Program-made: the position numbers and the translations under genes
Notes under the pieces: generated by a model
Databases searched by the model: none
Seen by the model: the letters and a program-made list of their open reading frames with translations, nothing else
Told to the model about the DNA's origin: nothing
DNA from: Lenzites betulinus
Lineage: Eukaryota > Basidiomycota > Agaricomycetes > Polyporales > Polyporaceae
Direction: 5' to 3'
Assembly (NCBI GenBank): GCA_022264855.1
Contig: JABYQU010000001.1
Span: forward strand, 1,302,001-1,366,000
DNA: 64,000 nt
In this document: positions 1 through 12,427 of the stretch, one piece after another
How the letters are laid out: the number at the start of each line of letters is the position of its first letter
Position numbering within the stretch: position 1 is the stretch's first letter

Positions 1-317
1 AAGAACGAGGGTAGTTCAGAAATTAGATGAGAACGCGCCCATCGCCATGGAGGCAATCGCGCGGCCGCGATTCCCGGAGTGCAGAGCCACACCGCCCGCC
101 CATACACACACCCGCCCGGATCCCTCTCCATCCTCCCACCACCATCTTCCCCCACTCGACCGTCGACCGGTTCGACTTTCTGCACTCTTCTTTCACGTTT
201 TCTGTATACTAGCAGCCCGCTTGCTCGACGCACGTCCCTTGCCACTGCCAGTTCCCGGAGAACATTTGCCCCCGCGTTTTCCCCGCACGTTTTACTTCAA
301 GAGCAAGTCTCGACAAG

Positions 318-1562
318 ATGGCAGCGCCGTACTCTACGCAGTTTGCCCCGGTCCAGAACATCGCTCTTGTGCGTACGGCATCGGGTGTGTCCATGAGTGT
401 CGCGCGCTCACATTATCTCGCGGCAGCGCCTCCCCATCAACCAGCCCCCGACGGAGACCGTCCCGTATGATCTCCAGAGATACGTGAGTAGATCGACGCT
501 GCGCCTGCTGTGCCATTCTGATTGTTTGGGTGCGGCCAACAGTACACGCGCGACGTCTGGATTGCCAGGCAGCGCGCCGTGCTTACGAAGGGCTCGCGCT
601 ACCTGAAGCCCCGCTTCGAGATCATCTTCGCCATATTCATGTTGCTGTACGTCTCTCCCTGCTTCCCGACCCCACATTGGTCGATAGCAATCTCATGCAT
701 TACCCATCCCCGCAGAGCGTCCTTCTCGGTCCCGATTGTCATCTACTACGTCGTCCTGCACGCGCTCCCGGACCAGCACGTGCGCGTCACCGAGCACAAC
801 GGACGTGTCGTCACCCTCAACGAGGAGCCGACCTGGCAGGCCCGCGCAGCGAGCCTCGGCGTGCTCCTCGGCCTCCTCCTCTTTGGCTGGGGACCGTTCT
901 TCTTGTGGAAGGCCAACGTACGTCGCCCCTTGTCCCCGTTGCTTCCATCAAAACACTGCCGATGCTGACTCTTGATCGGGTTCGTCCACAGGGCAAACGC
1001 CAGGTGAACGCCATGCTCCGTAAGTTCAGCGCTGGGGATGCCGCGATGGCAGGCGGGGCGCCGACGCCCCAGTGGTCGATGAAGATGCCCGGCATTGGCA
1101 GCAAGGCGATTGTGCGTAACCTTACGTCTTGTGGCACCCACTCACGACACATGCTGAACATGCGCGTTCAGCACCTGCTCATCTCGTACCCGCGCCCCCT
1201 CACGGGCGTGCCCTACGGGCCTGGTGCGCAGCAACTCCCCCCGGTAAGTCGTCGTCTTATCGTGTACCTGTGGCTGGAGACAGCCTGGGAGGGGGACGTC
1301 CAGCGACTGACAGCACCTTCGTCTGCAGTACCTCGCGAACCCGTTCCAGGACCCCGCCAACGTGTACAACGCCAACCCATACAGCGCGTCGTACATGGCG
1401 GCGGGGCACGCGCAGGGCCAGCCGCACCACGCGCCTGCGGACAACATGCAGGGCGTGCCCATGTACGGCGAGCACGACGAGAAGATTCCGGACTACTCCG
1501 GCCCGACGTCCGACATGTATCTGCCCCACGACAAGGAGCGCTTCGACGACGTCAAGGTTTGA
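318..1562 (+). CDS. Two-helix membrane protein of unknown function
   Basis: I read seven exons: 318-368, 427-483, 543-646, 716-917, 992-1111, 1172-1243 and 1329-1562, giving about 279 residues with every junction in phase. Donors are GTACGT/GTAAGT/GTGCGT-like and acceptors are CAG or AG. Two hydrophobic stretches are visible: one around EIIFAIFMLLY into SFSVPIVIYYVVLHAL, and a second at ASLGVLLGLLLFGWGPFFLW. A polar segment lies between them. The C-terminal half is hydrophilic and rich in Pro, Asn, Tyr and Ala (ANVYNANPYSASYMAAG), so the protein probably sits in an endomembrane with a long cytosolic tail. I do not recognise the family. The splice model is well supported by frame continuity; function is unknown. 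Confidence 0.75.
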
Positions 1563-1833
1563 GGCGTCGGATACGGCCGAGGATGTACCTCCACCCCGCG
1601 AAGTATGAGCTTCTGACGGACGCTGTTGCTTGCACGCCCTTGGTCTGTGTAGCGGTGCTGCCATCTCGTTATTTTTTGCTTCCGTGCTTTCTGGTTTCTA
1701 CGCGTTCGATACGCAAGCGGACTTTCCTTACGCTGTTGTTGTCCCCATGTATCGATTATCTTGAGAGTAGAATGCAGATTGCGGGTGTGGTTGGATATAT
1801 TCGCGCAGGCTCCGTCGGAACTCAAAACAGGTA

Positions 1834-2615
1834 TCATTGAAAGACAGTTAAGCCGTGGACGAGCCTGTCCGTGCTCACGCGGAAGTAGTCGTTGTCGATC
1901 CCGTGCGTCCGCGAGTCCATCTCCACGAGCGGATTGCGCACGACGTACTCCAGGAACGGGCCGGCGTAGATCTGGCGGAGGACGAAGCGGAGCGAGTCCG
2001 CGTGCGGATCGCTGAGCATGACGAACTTGTAGCCCGAGGGCGTCTCGTAGAGGTGGAGCTTGTACGTCGACGTCTCGTAGTTGACGAACTGCTCGTCCCT
2101 GCGGGGCGCGCGCGGCACGCACGGCGAGCGAGATGGAGCACACGCGCGGAGGACGGGGGAGAAGAGGGCGTACGCACTTGCCCGAGAGCTTCTTGATCAT
2201 GTTCCGGAGCGAGAGCACGACGCCGTACACGAGCTTCGCCTCCTCGTCGAACGAGAGGCTAGACGTCGGCGGAGGCGGTTGGGGCGCGATGGGGCTGTAC
2301 GCCTGCTGGGCCGGGCCGGGCGTCGTGGGCCCGTCGTCGTTCACGTTCACGGCTACGACGATGCCGGATGAGGAGGCGAGCGTGTTGCGATTGCTGTGGG
2401 ACGCGTCTGGGTGGGCCGTGGGGTACACGGGGGCGTATACTGCGGGCAGCATGCCGCCCTCAACCGCCAACTTCGGGCGGACGGTGCGGTGCCAGTCCTG
2501 GTAGTACACGCATGTGCAGTGTCTGCGGAGGCCGTCGCGTCAGGTGGCCGTAGTTTGGTAGAATTCCTGAGAAGCCGGCACACCTGTCGAATATGTACAG
2601 GCTGTAGATTGTCAT
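1834..2615 (-). CDS. bet5: TRAPP complex subunit Bet5/TRAPPC1
   Basis: The first exon (2615 down to about 2584) encodes MTIYSLYIFDR, the family's typical opening. After a short intron it continues with HCTCVYYQDWHR. The last exon carries YKLHLYETPSGYKFVMLSD and a C-terminal longin-like helix ending LVHGLTVFQ. Bet5 is a small longin-fold core subunit of the TRAPP complexes, which activate the Rab GTPase Ypt1 in ER-to-Golgi and endosomal traffic. Between the first strand pair and the conserved FDEEAKLVYGVVLSLRN segment there is an insertion of about 60 residues rich in Ser, Pro and Thr, longer than in the animal protein. The gene lies tail to tail with the upstream membrane-protein gene. Confidence 0.92.
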
Positions 2616-3209
2616 GATCTAGACGCAAGGCAGTGAGAGGAAAGGGATGGGCAGGTTGAACAGACTACAGAATGAGCAGCCTATGCCGCATAGGCGCCCA
2701 CTGCCGCGCGTCCGAGAGCGATCGAGGCGCCCGGGCGCGCTGCACAGCCACCAACATACCCGCGACCAGCGCTTAACTTGTATCACCCCGAGTCCGCACC
2801 CAGCAACGCACCCGAACCAGCGCGTGCGGTATGCTTCCGTGCTGTTAACATCCTCCCCTTTGCCTTCTGTTGACGTGCGAGAGCAGGCTGGCCACTCAAC
2901 CGCGACATTCAAAGCTCAGCGCTCAGGCTCGAGCCCACAGGCCCAGCGGGAGGCCGACGAGGCTGTAAATAACGCGTTCTTCAAAGTTCAAGAGTCAAAA
3001 CGACTATGATCGATGATCGTCCGGCTCACAATCTGTGGCTTGAATTTGCACACAAGCGCTGTCATCAATGCAGATGAACGCATGCCGGGTGGGAAAAGCA
3101 GTACGCTACCTCTCGCGCAGCAAACAACCGTGCGCCATGCCGCGGAATTATCCCCTAGGGGGCTGTGCCCACCCTTTCCCCGCGATGTGCAGGCACTCGA
3201 ACGTTCCCC
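2616..3209. other. Intergenic, divergent promoter region
   Basis: This stretch separates the start of bet5 (leftward) from the MFS gene (rightward), so it should hold both promoters. Short open frames are present but none shows a family motif or plausible splicing. A 10-bp perfect palindrome, CCCCTAGGGG, lies near 3152-3161. I see no RNA gene. Confidence 0.5.
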
Positions 3210-3216
3210 TATATAA
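3210..3216 (+). promoter_or_regulatory. TATA box of the MFS gene
   Basis: TATATAA lies 54-60 bp upstream of the ATG at 3270, a normal distance for a fungal TATA element. No competing element is seen nearer the start. Confidence 0.5.
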
Positions 3217-3269
3217 CGGCACGCAAGGAGCCGCAGTTCTCCTTGTCTTACGCCCTCCCCTCCACCGTC

Positions 3270-5615
3270 ATGATCTACGCCTACCGCTACGTTAGAAACA
3301 AGAGACGAGCAAAAGCAGCCCGCGAGGCAGCCGCCGCTCAGGGTGTCCAACCCGACAACGTCGTAGCTCTGGATAATACCGACACTCAAACGGTCGTGAA
3401 TGGGCCTGCGATAAGCGACCCCGTGTCGACCCCTCGTGGCATTACCTCTTCCACACGATGGAAATTGGCGTTAATGGCCGCGCTGTTTATCCCTGTGTTG
3501 TTCGAGACACTCGATTATACTGGTCAGTGGACTCGTGTCGTATCCAAGTATACCTTGCTAACGCGTATGTTGCAGTTGTGGCGACGTCCCAAGTCCATAT
3601 CGCTGTATGTCCTCCTTTGAGCGCCTCTCTCTACCTTGTTCTGACCCCCCGATGATAGTCCGTGTTCAACCGTCTGGATCTCCAGAGCTATATCGGCACG
3701 GTATATCTTTTGACGTCTACCGTCTTCTTGCCGTTATTCGCATCTCTGGCCGACGTATGGGGGCGTCACTGGTCCCTCCAGGTTGCGCTTTTCTTCTTCG
3801 CCATCGGCAGTGCGATCAGCACGGGTTCGCAAAATATGGCTACCATGCTTGCTGGTCGTGGTGTCGCCGGCATTGGTTCGGCGGGAATGTTGTCTGTGCG
3901 TGTAGTCTTTCCATGACACCGTACTAGCCACTCACTACCGCACAGATTTTCCGAATCATCATAACTGACTCGAGGTCACTTGATGACAACAACTGGCAGC
4001 AATCGCTGCTGTTCTTCCTCTTCACCGTCGGATACTGCATTGGCCCCGTCATCGGCGGTGCGCTTACCACGGTATCGTTCCGCTGGATCTTCGCCATCAA
4101 GTATGTATACTTTGCCGTCAGCCTTGACTTCCGCTCATACCCGATCCAGCCTGCCATGCGCTGTGGTCGCAATGGTTCTGTGCTTCCTCATTCTTCGCGG
4201 CAGAACTAAGGGCCCACAGCCTCTCCACGGCGATCTTCCCCATCCGACGTCCAAGCGGGAGACGTTCATTCAGCGCACGCTCCGCATCGACTGGGTCGGC
4301 GCATTCTTCTTTATGGCCGCAGGCATTCTGTTCCTGCTCGCGCTCAACTGGGGCTCTTCCGAGGGCTGGAACACTGCCCGGGTCATCGCCTGCTTCGTCG
4401 TGTCCGGCGTGCTCTACATCGTCTGGGTCGTCTGGGAGTTCATGCTGCAGCGCAACGCAAAGGCGGAGGCGGCGGGTGCGGGCAAGGCGCAAGTGCACCG
4501 GCTCCTGCGCGTCGAGCCGATGATCCCGCTCGAGATGTTCCGTTCGGTCGATCTGTGCATCGTGCAATACGCGACGTTCGTTAACGGCATGGTCATGCTT
4601 GTCATGTTCTACTTTGTCGCGATATTCTTCGCCATTGTGCAAGGCCGCTCAGGAACAGACGCGGGCACGCAGCTGATATTCTTCGCCCCTGGCCTGGTGA
4701 GCCCTTCTCTCTGGCAGCGCGGTACCGCAGCATGCTGATGCACGCGTTTGCAGGGTGGCGGCTCCCTGATGTCGATATTCCTCCTGAAAAGTATTCGCCA
4801 GGTACGTCTAGCTGCGCATACACAAGCGGCACGGCCTCACCATCATATCCGCGCCAGCCCAAATGGCCCATCCTCGCCGGCGGTATCGTTGCGACCGTTG
4901 GACTCGGCCTCGTGTCATACGGCATCAATCTCAACAATCAGAAACTTGTGGACGGGTATGTACACTCCTAGTGCCGCCACCGTCAGACCGCAGCTGAACA
5001 TACCCGGCAGCTTCATGGCCATGTCCGGCGTCGGCGTCGGACTCTGCATCGGGCCCCTCGCCGTACACGCCCGTTTCTCTCAGCCCGACAGCCGCGTCGC
5101 CGTCGTCTCCGGCATCACCCTTTTCGTACGTTCGCCTCCCCCTCTCTCCCTCTCTAGTCACGTGAGGCGCTAACCACCGCGTCTAACAGAGCCGCAGCCT
5201 CGGCGGCACGATTGGCCTCGCGCAGTGCGGCGCGGTGCTCAACGCGAAAGTGACACACAGCATCCGCGCGCTCGTCGCGTCCGGCACACTCGACCCCACG
5301 GACGCGGCCGCGCTCGCGAGCGGGCTCTCCGCAGGGCTGAGCTCGATCGAGGGCATCGACACGCTCCCGCCCGCGGTGCAGACCGCGGTAAAGGATGCGT
5401 TCCGCGAGGGCTCGCGCTGGGCATTCCTCTCGCTCCTGCCGTGGGCCGCCCTCGCGGTCGTCCTGTCGCTCTTCCTCACGAACATCCGCGATACGGATAG
5501 GGAGGCGGCAGAGGCGGCGAAAGCCGCACGGGCGGCAGGAACGGGGACAGTAGTGGCCCCGGGAATTGAGTTGGACGAGAAGAAGCACTCGACGGGGAGG
5601 GTGGAGGCCTTGTAA
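3270..5615 (+). CDS. MFS multidrug/H+ antiporter (DHA2, 14-helix type)
   Basis: This spliced membrane transporter starts MIYAYRYVRNKRRAKAAR. Family hallmarks are FETLDYTVVATSQVHIA in helix 1, followed by SVFNRLDLQSYIGTVYLLTS, the loop motif ADVWGRHW, and the antiporter motif C region GYCIGPVIGGALTTVSFRWIF. Later helices include IDWVGAFFFMAAGILFLLALNWG and MVMLVMFYFVAIFFAIVQG. The last exon (from about 5192) ends with a cytosolic tail rich in Ala, Glu and Lys. Such proteins export drugs, toxins or other small molecules across the plasma membrane in exchange for protons; the substrate cannot be told from sequence. Introns are short and keep frame throughout, and I see no inactivating change. 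It converges on the amidohydrolase gene downstream. Confidence 0.9.
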
Positions 5616-6071
5616 CGAATATGATTGTGATGATTGTTCGATGTTTTTGACGTTTACTAATGTGGTCGCCAGGCTGTTGGCGTAATCCGGACATCCCTTA
5701 CTAGTCTATGTTTTCACGGTCTTATATACCATATACAAACATGTGTAATGCTAGAAGTTGGTATCCCACATGCGTACATGACGACTTGTGCTATGCGGAT
5801 GGTCTATCGCGGGGTGAAGAGTGAGTATATGATGATTAGGTGCTCTCGGTGGATGGTGGTGCACGGTGTCTATGCAATTTCGTGGCGGTCTGCGAATGTC
5901 ATCGATGTACGAACTTTCTCATTCATCGCCTGCATAGGGAGAGAAAATCAGGCAGGTCCTGTCCTCGAGCTTCAAGCTCGCGCATGTCCGTTCTGCAGCG
6001 GAGTCCATATCGATTTGAATGCAACACCGTGACAATCTTAAGGTGAAGCTCCACAGATACATCAAACCATA
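5616..6071. other. Intergenic, convergent 3' regions
   Basis: AT-richer spacer between two genes that end toward each other. It probably holds both 3' untranslated regions. The open frames across 5748-6046 show no recognisable protein. Confidence 0.5.
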
Positions 6072-9000
6072 TCACACAAATATGTCGACCGCCTCCTGAC
6101 GCGGAGAGATCACAGCGACGACCTTACCCTCGAAATCCAGCAAGTCTCCGCCCACAGTCGCCACCAGATCCTGCTCCTGCGGATCAAAATCCAGACCAAG
6201 CAGTTTCTCCACGTTGGACGACACCAGCGCGAACGTTGCCTCCTTATCCAGTACCCCGGGTCCCGCGTCAAGCGCAGCCTGTGCCAGTGTTCAAAACCAG
6301 AGTGAGTGATCATGAGGCCGGTCGGCCGGTCTTAGGGCTACGCACCTCGCCCGCATCGAAGCGCAAGTTCCGTACGGACCAGCTCGCCATGTCTGCCGTT
6401 CCAGGATGGCTCTGTGCCGCAATTCCGCGCGGGCCGAGGCCGACGGTAACGTTGTGCTTTATGAGATGCCCGATGAGACTGTCCGCGCTCAACGGAGGTC
6501 CAGGGAGGCTTTGCATGGCGCAATGCATCAGCATTCCGTATGAATCGTACGGTAGAATGGGCACTTACACGCGGCGCTCATCCCACGTGAATGGCTGAGG
6601 ACATACTTTTATCAGTATTATGATGGGCTAGGAGCACGACTGGACTTACGAACGATCTCGAGGGGGTGACGATGACGCCGATGTTCGCCTCTGCAAGCTC
6701 ACTTGCAAGCAGATGTGCCTCCGAAGCGCTTGCGATTGTCAGCTTCATATGAGCCCCCGTCTGTCCCTCTACCTCCTTCTTCAACATGATGAGCGTGGCG
6801 ATGATGTCTGCGCTTCCGGTGTTCACGACTAGCGGGATTGTGCCCTGCAGAGCGCAGCTGAGTGTCGGCATTGTGCATACACCATGCGAAAGGTAACACT
6901 CACATTCGCGACCTTGCTGAACCATGCACCTAACTCACCCTCGACATCACCAGCGAGCAGTCGCCGGAGCGTCGCCACTTTGGTGCTCACACTCGGACCC
7001 AAATCCTCGTGGGAAAGGGTGATATGCACCGCGACTATGTCCTGCACGAGCGCCCCGCGCGCGAACCGGTGTGGCGCCCCAGGCGAGAATGCAGCACTCA
7101 GCCCGCTCAGCCACGCTTCGTGAGATGGAGAGGTGACACTCAGTGTCACTCCGGAGCGGTATGCGAGCCTATGAGAGCAACGTCAATATGGGTGAATAGA
7201 TCGGACTTGGCCGTAGCGAGAGACGAACAGAGCGTTGCGGGTTCCAAACTGCAGCCCATCAGCTGCTCGCACAATATACCCGTTGGTACCGAGCAACGGA
7301 GACTGAACGGGGTCGAACGGGTCGATGACCACCCCATCTGCGGTTGACGGCTCCATCGCGATGTCCGCGAGGCCGAGCGAGGAGCCGTAGCTAACCAGTC
7401 CAGGTTGAACGGCGCCGCCCTGGAGATTTATCGACGTGGTATCTGCGTCCGAGTTGCTGGAAAGATGTGCGTCGCAGGTCGGCCCGTGTCCCGAGCAAAC
7501 CACGCGTCCAGCAGAAACAACCACTGTGCCTTGGCTTTGCATGATCCGTGAACCTTCTGAGCGAGCGAAGAGGTTGACAAAGGAGCCGCCTGGACCACCC
7601 CTAGTCCAGAAACTCGACACATTGGTGAGAACTACCACGCCACTCCGTCGGGTGGGTTCCAATGGAGGCAACCCGAGATACGCCAGAGTCGCAGCGGTCT
7701 CAGCGGAGAAGTCAGGAGGGGACGGCGCTTTTTGGTGAGCAGTCGGTTTGGCAGCGGTGTATGGACCAGGGAGTTGGGATATGCCGTCGATGAACACATG
7801 TGTGGGTGTTGCCCCCAGAGCAAGAGGGTGACTATCCCAAAGTACGATATCTGCAGTAGCCCAGAGATGAATATCATACGTGCTCATGCATAGCGCTGCG
7901 ACATACCTGCGTCATAACCTGCGGGAGAAGGGTGTGAGCACAGCGATTGATGTCCAGACAGGTATGTGCGCACCTTGGGCGATATAACCGATACGGTGGT
8001 CCAGACCGAGGACCTTCGCAGGCGTGCTGATCACAGATGCGAGCGCTATGTTCTCCGAAAGCCCAAAGTGATGCGCAGTCGCTGCCTCGTGAAGTAAGTT
8101 GCGCGAGACAATGGCGGAGTGATCAGACTATAGATATGCAACTTGTTAGAGGCCAATGTGGGTGAAGAGTGAAATGAGGCTCATGCCTTCATGATAACGT
8201 CAATGCCTTCGTCAGCGAGAATACGAGGGGCGAACTCAGAGTGGCGATATGCTTCGCGCTTGTATCTATGTGACTTTGAGTATGGCGGCTGTATGAGTTA
8301 AATGCATGCGCACCTCCCGAACGTGGAGAACATTGCAACAGCGGGGACATTCTCTGATGTGATACAACAAATGAGCTCTCGCGGATGACGCATTCACAGC
8401 CTGTACTTACTGTACGCGCGCTTCAACACCTGGGGGACGAGATAGGCTTCGTGTGCGTGATGGAACGCAGCCACGGGGAACTGGAATTCGTTTGAGATCT
8501 ATGTCACAAGTGTGAGGATGAGCTTGCGCAATTGTTGTTATCCCTAAGGCTCACTCTGACGAAGTTGTCGAGGTCGAGAGGCTCATAGCAGTGGGTTTGG
8601 ACCTACATCATTCCTCAGTCACCATCAAGTTATGGACACACACGTATGTCAAACCTTGACTCGACCTCTCAAGATATCGACGAGTGCTTCCCACTGTAGC
8701 TCTTCTGGGAAGTTCTGGCCTTTTATCGCGTCCCATTCACCCGAGAGGGCGTTCGAGCAGAATTCGTCCTGTGCCTTCTTGATCGTACGCGCTGTGTTGT
8801 AACTTGTGCGGATTATATCAGCAGGCAAGGTTATGTATCGTTTACAGAACAATACTTACGCCTCGCGGACGGCCCATACAGTATCCATACGAGTGCTTTG
8901 GTAGTATCGAGGATTCTCACCTTGGAGCGGATGATGAGAGAGTGAAACCACGCGAATCAATGCGAAGAGTAGAGATTACCGCAAGCATGTCTAACGTGGA

Positions 9001-10070
9001 CAGTCAGCGCATGAGAAATACTCTGCTCTGTACGATAAGCTTACTTCATGTGTCTCCACCGCGGCGGCGACTTGGGGTCCACCTCCGAGCCGTTCAGCCC
9101 GTAAGGCGGCTCAAGAAGCATAGAGGTCGGTGAGCGTTCTTCGGTGGGCCGATGTTTGATAACAAATCCTTGCCCGCCTAGTCATAAAAGTACTTGCATT
9201 AGCTACAACATCCCCCACAAGAAGCGTAGACATACCGATAGCATTGAGTGATCCGGGAAGAACGAGTGATGTAGTCACGCCTCCCCCAATAGCGTGCATG
9301 AAGCCTGAGAAACAAAGTATCACTCGGGAGGTGTTCTCACGGCATGAATTTACTTACTCTCATCGTGAGTGTTTAAGGCATCTAATACACGAAGCCACGG
9401 CAAGATAGGACCCTTATACGAGTTTGTGTCTGCGGCTCCATTGAGATGGGGAGCTGGCCCGGTAGACAGATGGGAATGTAAGTCAATGATACTGTGTGCA
9501 GCGATGAGTCGTGAGTAATCAAAGTGCACTCCTACGTATGCGCACCCCGGGGTCAGCCACGCTCTGTGCATCAAGATGTCAAAATGAGCATCAGTGTATA
9601 GAGGTATACAGAACGACGTACCCATTTGCCTCGATAATCGTGACGTTGCGCCTCTTAGTGAGCACATCAAATGCGCCTTGGGATATTGATAGTATAAGGC
9701 CATTATTCAATAACACATCTCCTCGCAAAATCTCCGAGCCACTAGAAAACCCAGTCCAGATGGTCGCGTTTCGGACAAGAACAGGTTTGGTCCCCTGCTG
9801 GAACCTATCCGAATAAGTGCGCGTGTGGAAATTCGCCGGAGGGCCAGGTTGCAGCTGCAAAGATTGGCACCGTGCGAGAATAGACTGAGCCTCAAGAGGA
9901 ATCGTTTCCACCCGAGGTTCGAAGGCAGCGCGGAGTCCAAGATTGAAGTATATGCCAAAAGCTACCGCGAAGCCCAGCAGCAGAGTAAGACGCCTGAAAC
10001 CAGTAGTGTGCTTCTGGCTACTATTCAGGGCATCGGGCTCCAAGGTAATCGGAGCGACTTTGCGGTTCAT
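6072..10070 (-). CDS. Membrane-anchored double amidohydrolase
   Basis: This long gene has many introns and starts MNRKVAPITLEPDALNSS at 10070. A single hydrophobic helix near residues 28-47 (LTLLLGFAVAFGIYFNLGL) predicts a signal anchor. A metal-dependent hydrolase half follows: VRNATIWTG, the H-x-H metal motif in DLHSHLST, GGGVTTSLVLPGS, HRPTEERSP, the later motif SDHSAIVSRNLL, and the closing strand GYDADIVLWDSHPL. A second amidohydrolase-like half follows (VVVLTNVSSFW, GTIPLVVNTGSADII, VTVGLGPRGIA) and ends with DLVATVGGDLLDFEGKV. Agaricomycetes have such large composite-domain amidohydrolases, sometimes labelled carbohydrate esterase family 9. Substrate is unknown. In the second half I do not see a full set of metal ligands, so it may be structural. 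Confidence 0.85.
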
Positions 10071-10865
10071 GGCCCAAGTCCTTAGCCGGTTGACGAACGA
10101 CGATACAGCAGGTCGCTACGAACTATACGGCAAGGGAGCTAGTCAATACAAGATCTTCAAACGTAGCGTGGGATGGATTTCAAATGGGCTTACCAACCCT
10201 CTTGTGCCTTAGGCGGAGGCAATGTACGTATATGCAGTTGTAACTTGAACGCCCGGCTTGTCCGGTGTACTCACTAGTGATATTGGTGTAGTCTCATTAG
10301 ACAATGTTCAGTATCGTTGTATACAACGCAGAGAGGGCCGCACCGATCGACGATGTACGAGTCTACTAACTGGCAGGACACGGGCCTCACGACGCGACAA
10401 CTCGAGAGTCGAACGAGCCTGAGAGACTCGAGGAGCCTGAAAGCACTGTACTTGAACTTCGTGATCGGGCTTGCAGAGCACGTGCTTGTGCCTCACGCGT
10501 TCAATGAGCGCTAACACGAATGAGGAACTTCTCAGTTACAGTACTACTAACCAGCCTACTTACCAGGCAAGATGTTGGGTGACCATGAACTTGTCAAGAA
10601 TGTCATGAGAGAGCGTCAATGGAGAATTGACGTCAATACGTCTTCGTAAAGAGTGGCACGGGTGTTACTGCAAATGAGGGCCTGAGGCCAGATACGGCGC
10701 TGTCCCCGAGGCTCGTACACCCAGGTACCAATAGCTTGTCCTTGAACGTGTTGTTCCGTGAGCGATGCTGTACTATATTGTGTGCTATGCTCAGTAACGT
10801 GTACTATCACAGCACGCGCGTGCTCTGCTCTCTTCTCTCCTTCTCTCCCCGCTTCTATGTAAGCT
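10071..10865. other. Intergenic region
   Basis: Spacer between the amidohydrolase start and the end of the transporter gene on the same strand. It should contain the amidohydrolase promoter. Scattered short open frames show no motif or splice pattern that I can support. Confidence 0.45.
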
Positions 10866-12427
10866 TCACTGCAGCCCAGATTCGTAGTGTCCATTTGGCG
10901 CACTGGAATTCGAGCTGGTCCCGGTGCAAAACCCAGCGTTCCTGTTCAGGTTCGAGATGTGCGCGGTATCATCATGGGCGTCAACTTGCCTCTTTTCGAC
11001 GCCGCGCGCCATATCAAAGTCCTCCAAGCACGGCGAGACGAAGATCGCGCCATTGCGCACCAGCGTCAGCGTCCGCACAAACACCATCGCCCATAGGATA
11101 AACGTCCCGATGGCGTAGACAGCGCCCCACACGCGAAAGAAGGACGAGTCGACCGTGCGGTAGAGCTGTATTGTAAGATTCGCGTACACGCCCTGTGGGG
11201 TGTTACGGCAGCGTCAGCACCCTGTGAACCGCTTCACGGCATTGTCGTATGCCTAACTGTGTGCAGACGTACGTTCGGGAAAATGAGCCCCCAGAAGGTT
11301 TGCGTAAAGGGGAAACGGGTCTTCTGCAGAACCTCAATTACGGCAAGCATAGCGTAGAGCATCCACATTGTCGCGAGGGACCACAGCACGAGTGCGGCGG
11401 CAAGGGAAAGGACGGAGACAATATCTGCGATATTTTGTTGATGGAGAACGTGAGATGAGCCGTAATTGAGAGGTAGGACCTCGCTGAAGCCTTGACCAAG
11501 GAGGAGGATTGAGTAGCCGCCTTGGCCCATCGGGCCGAGCGGCATGAAGACGCTGAGGACGCCTGCGTTGGGCGGGACACCGTAAACGATGAGTCGGAGG
11601 AGGTACATTGTGAGGATCATCATCGCGAGCCCGACTCCCATAGAGACAAGGACGAGTGACGCCATGAGTGTGATGAGTGCGTGGTGAGGCGAGTGTCGGA
11701 CAAGTGAAGCAGCGACGACACCGCCTGTGGACGATATGACGATGAGGGTTACGACAGGGAGAAGCCATACAGCGGTCATCCGTTCAAGCGCGTGGCTATG
11801 ACGGGTTTTCCTGGGGGCATCGTCAGCTTACGCCGCGATCGGAGCAAAAATAGTAATCCTACATGATATGCACAACCTCGAAAGCGCATGCAAGAGAGAT
11901 GGCAACGTCGAGCCACCAGAATCCCCACATGGCATACAGAAACCCGATACCGCCAAAGCCGTCCCTCTGGTATATCTGTCCGACAGCGACGCTTATAAGA
12001 GTAGCACCGCCCATCGGATACGTGCCGGTGTAAAGGCTTTGGATAGGGTGGTTCATCATGGTCGACCATATGTCGGGGAAGATGATGTATCGCGCCACCG
12101 TGATTATGTTGAATACGATAAAAAGGGCAAGGTTAAGAAAGAAGAAGACGTGGGTGAGGACCTGTATCGCCGTGGAATCCCTAGCGTATGGCGAATTAAG
12201 GAAAAGGATCGATATGGATCCTGTTCCTAAAGCAAACGTGTCAACTTCTGGCGAGTCCCATTGCTTAGCAACCATACATACCCATGACTGCCGCGAACCA
12301 TGCGGGCGTGAAGTGGCTGGGAGTCAAAACATTAAGTTGAATGCTTTATGACGTCAGGTTGTCGAGCAAAGGCGTACCGGACACAGTCCTTGAGCGATTT
12401 ACTTGGCGTTGTCGCGTTCGTACGCAT
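10866..12427 (-). CDS. TDT-family transporter, SSU1/Mae1-like
   Basis: The first exon (12427 downward) encodes MRTNATTPSKSLKDCVR. A 61-nt intron with a CTGAC branch-site-like element leads into HFTPAWFAAVMG. A second intron then gives GTGSISILFLNSPYAR, the conserved first-helix motif of the tellurite/dicarboxylate (TDT) family. Later helices include VLTHVFFFLNLALFIVFNII, LLPVVTLIVISSTGGVVAAS and ATMWMLYAMLAVIEVLQ, about ten in all. Characterised fungal relatives are the plasma-membrane sulfite exporter Ssu1 and the malate permease Mae1. The conserved FTPAWF and GTGS motifs and the short N-terminus fit Ssu1 somewhat better. The C-terminal tail is polar. Its promoter is shared with the divergent signal peptide peptidase gene. 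Confidence 0.87.

Noticed and set aside
1493..2509. Leftward 338-codon open frame
   Set aside because: Its first part is the bet5 exon; the rest reads through the intron and then on in the wrong frame.
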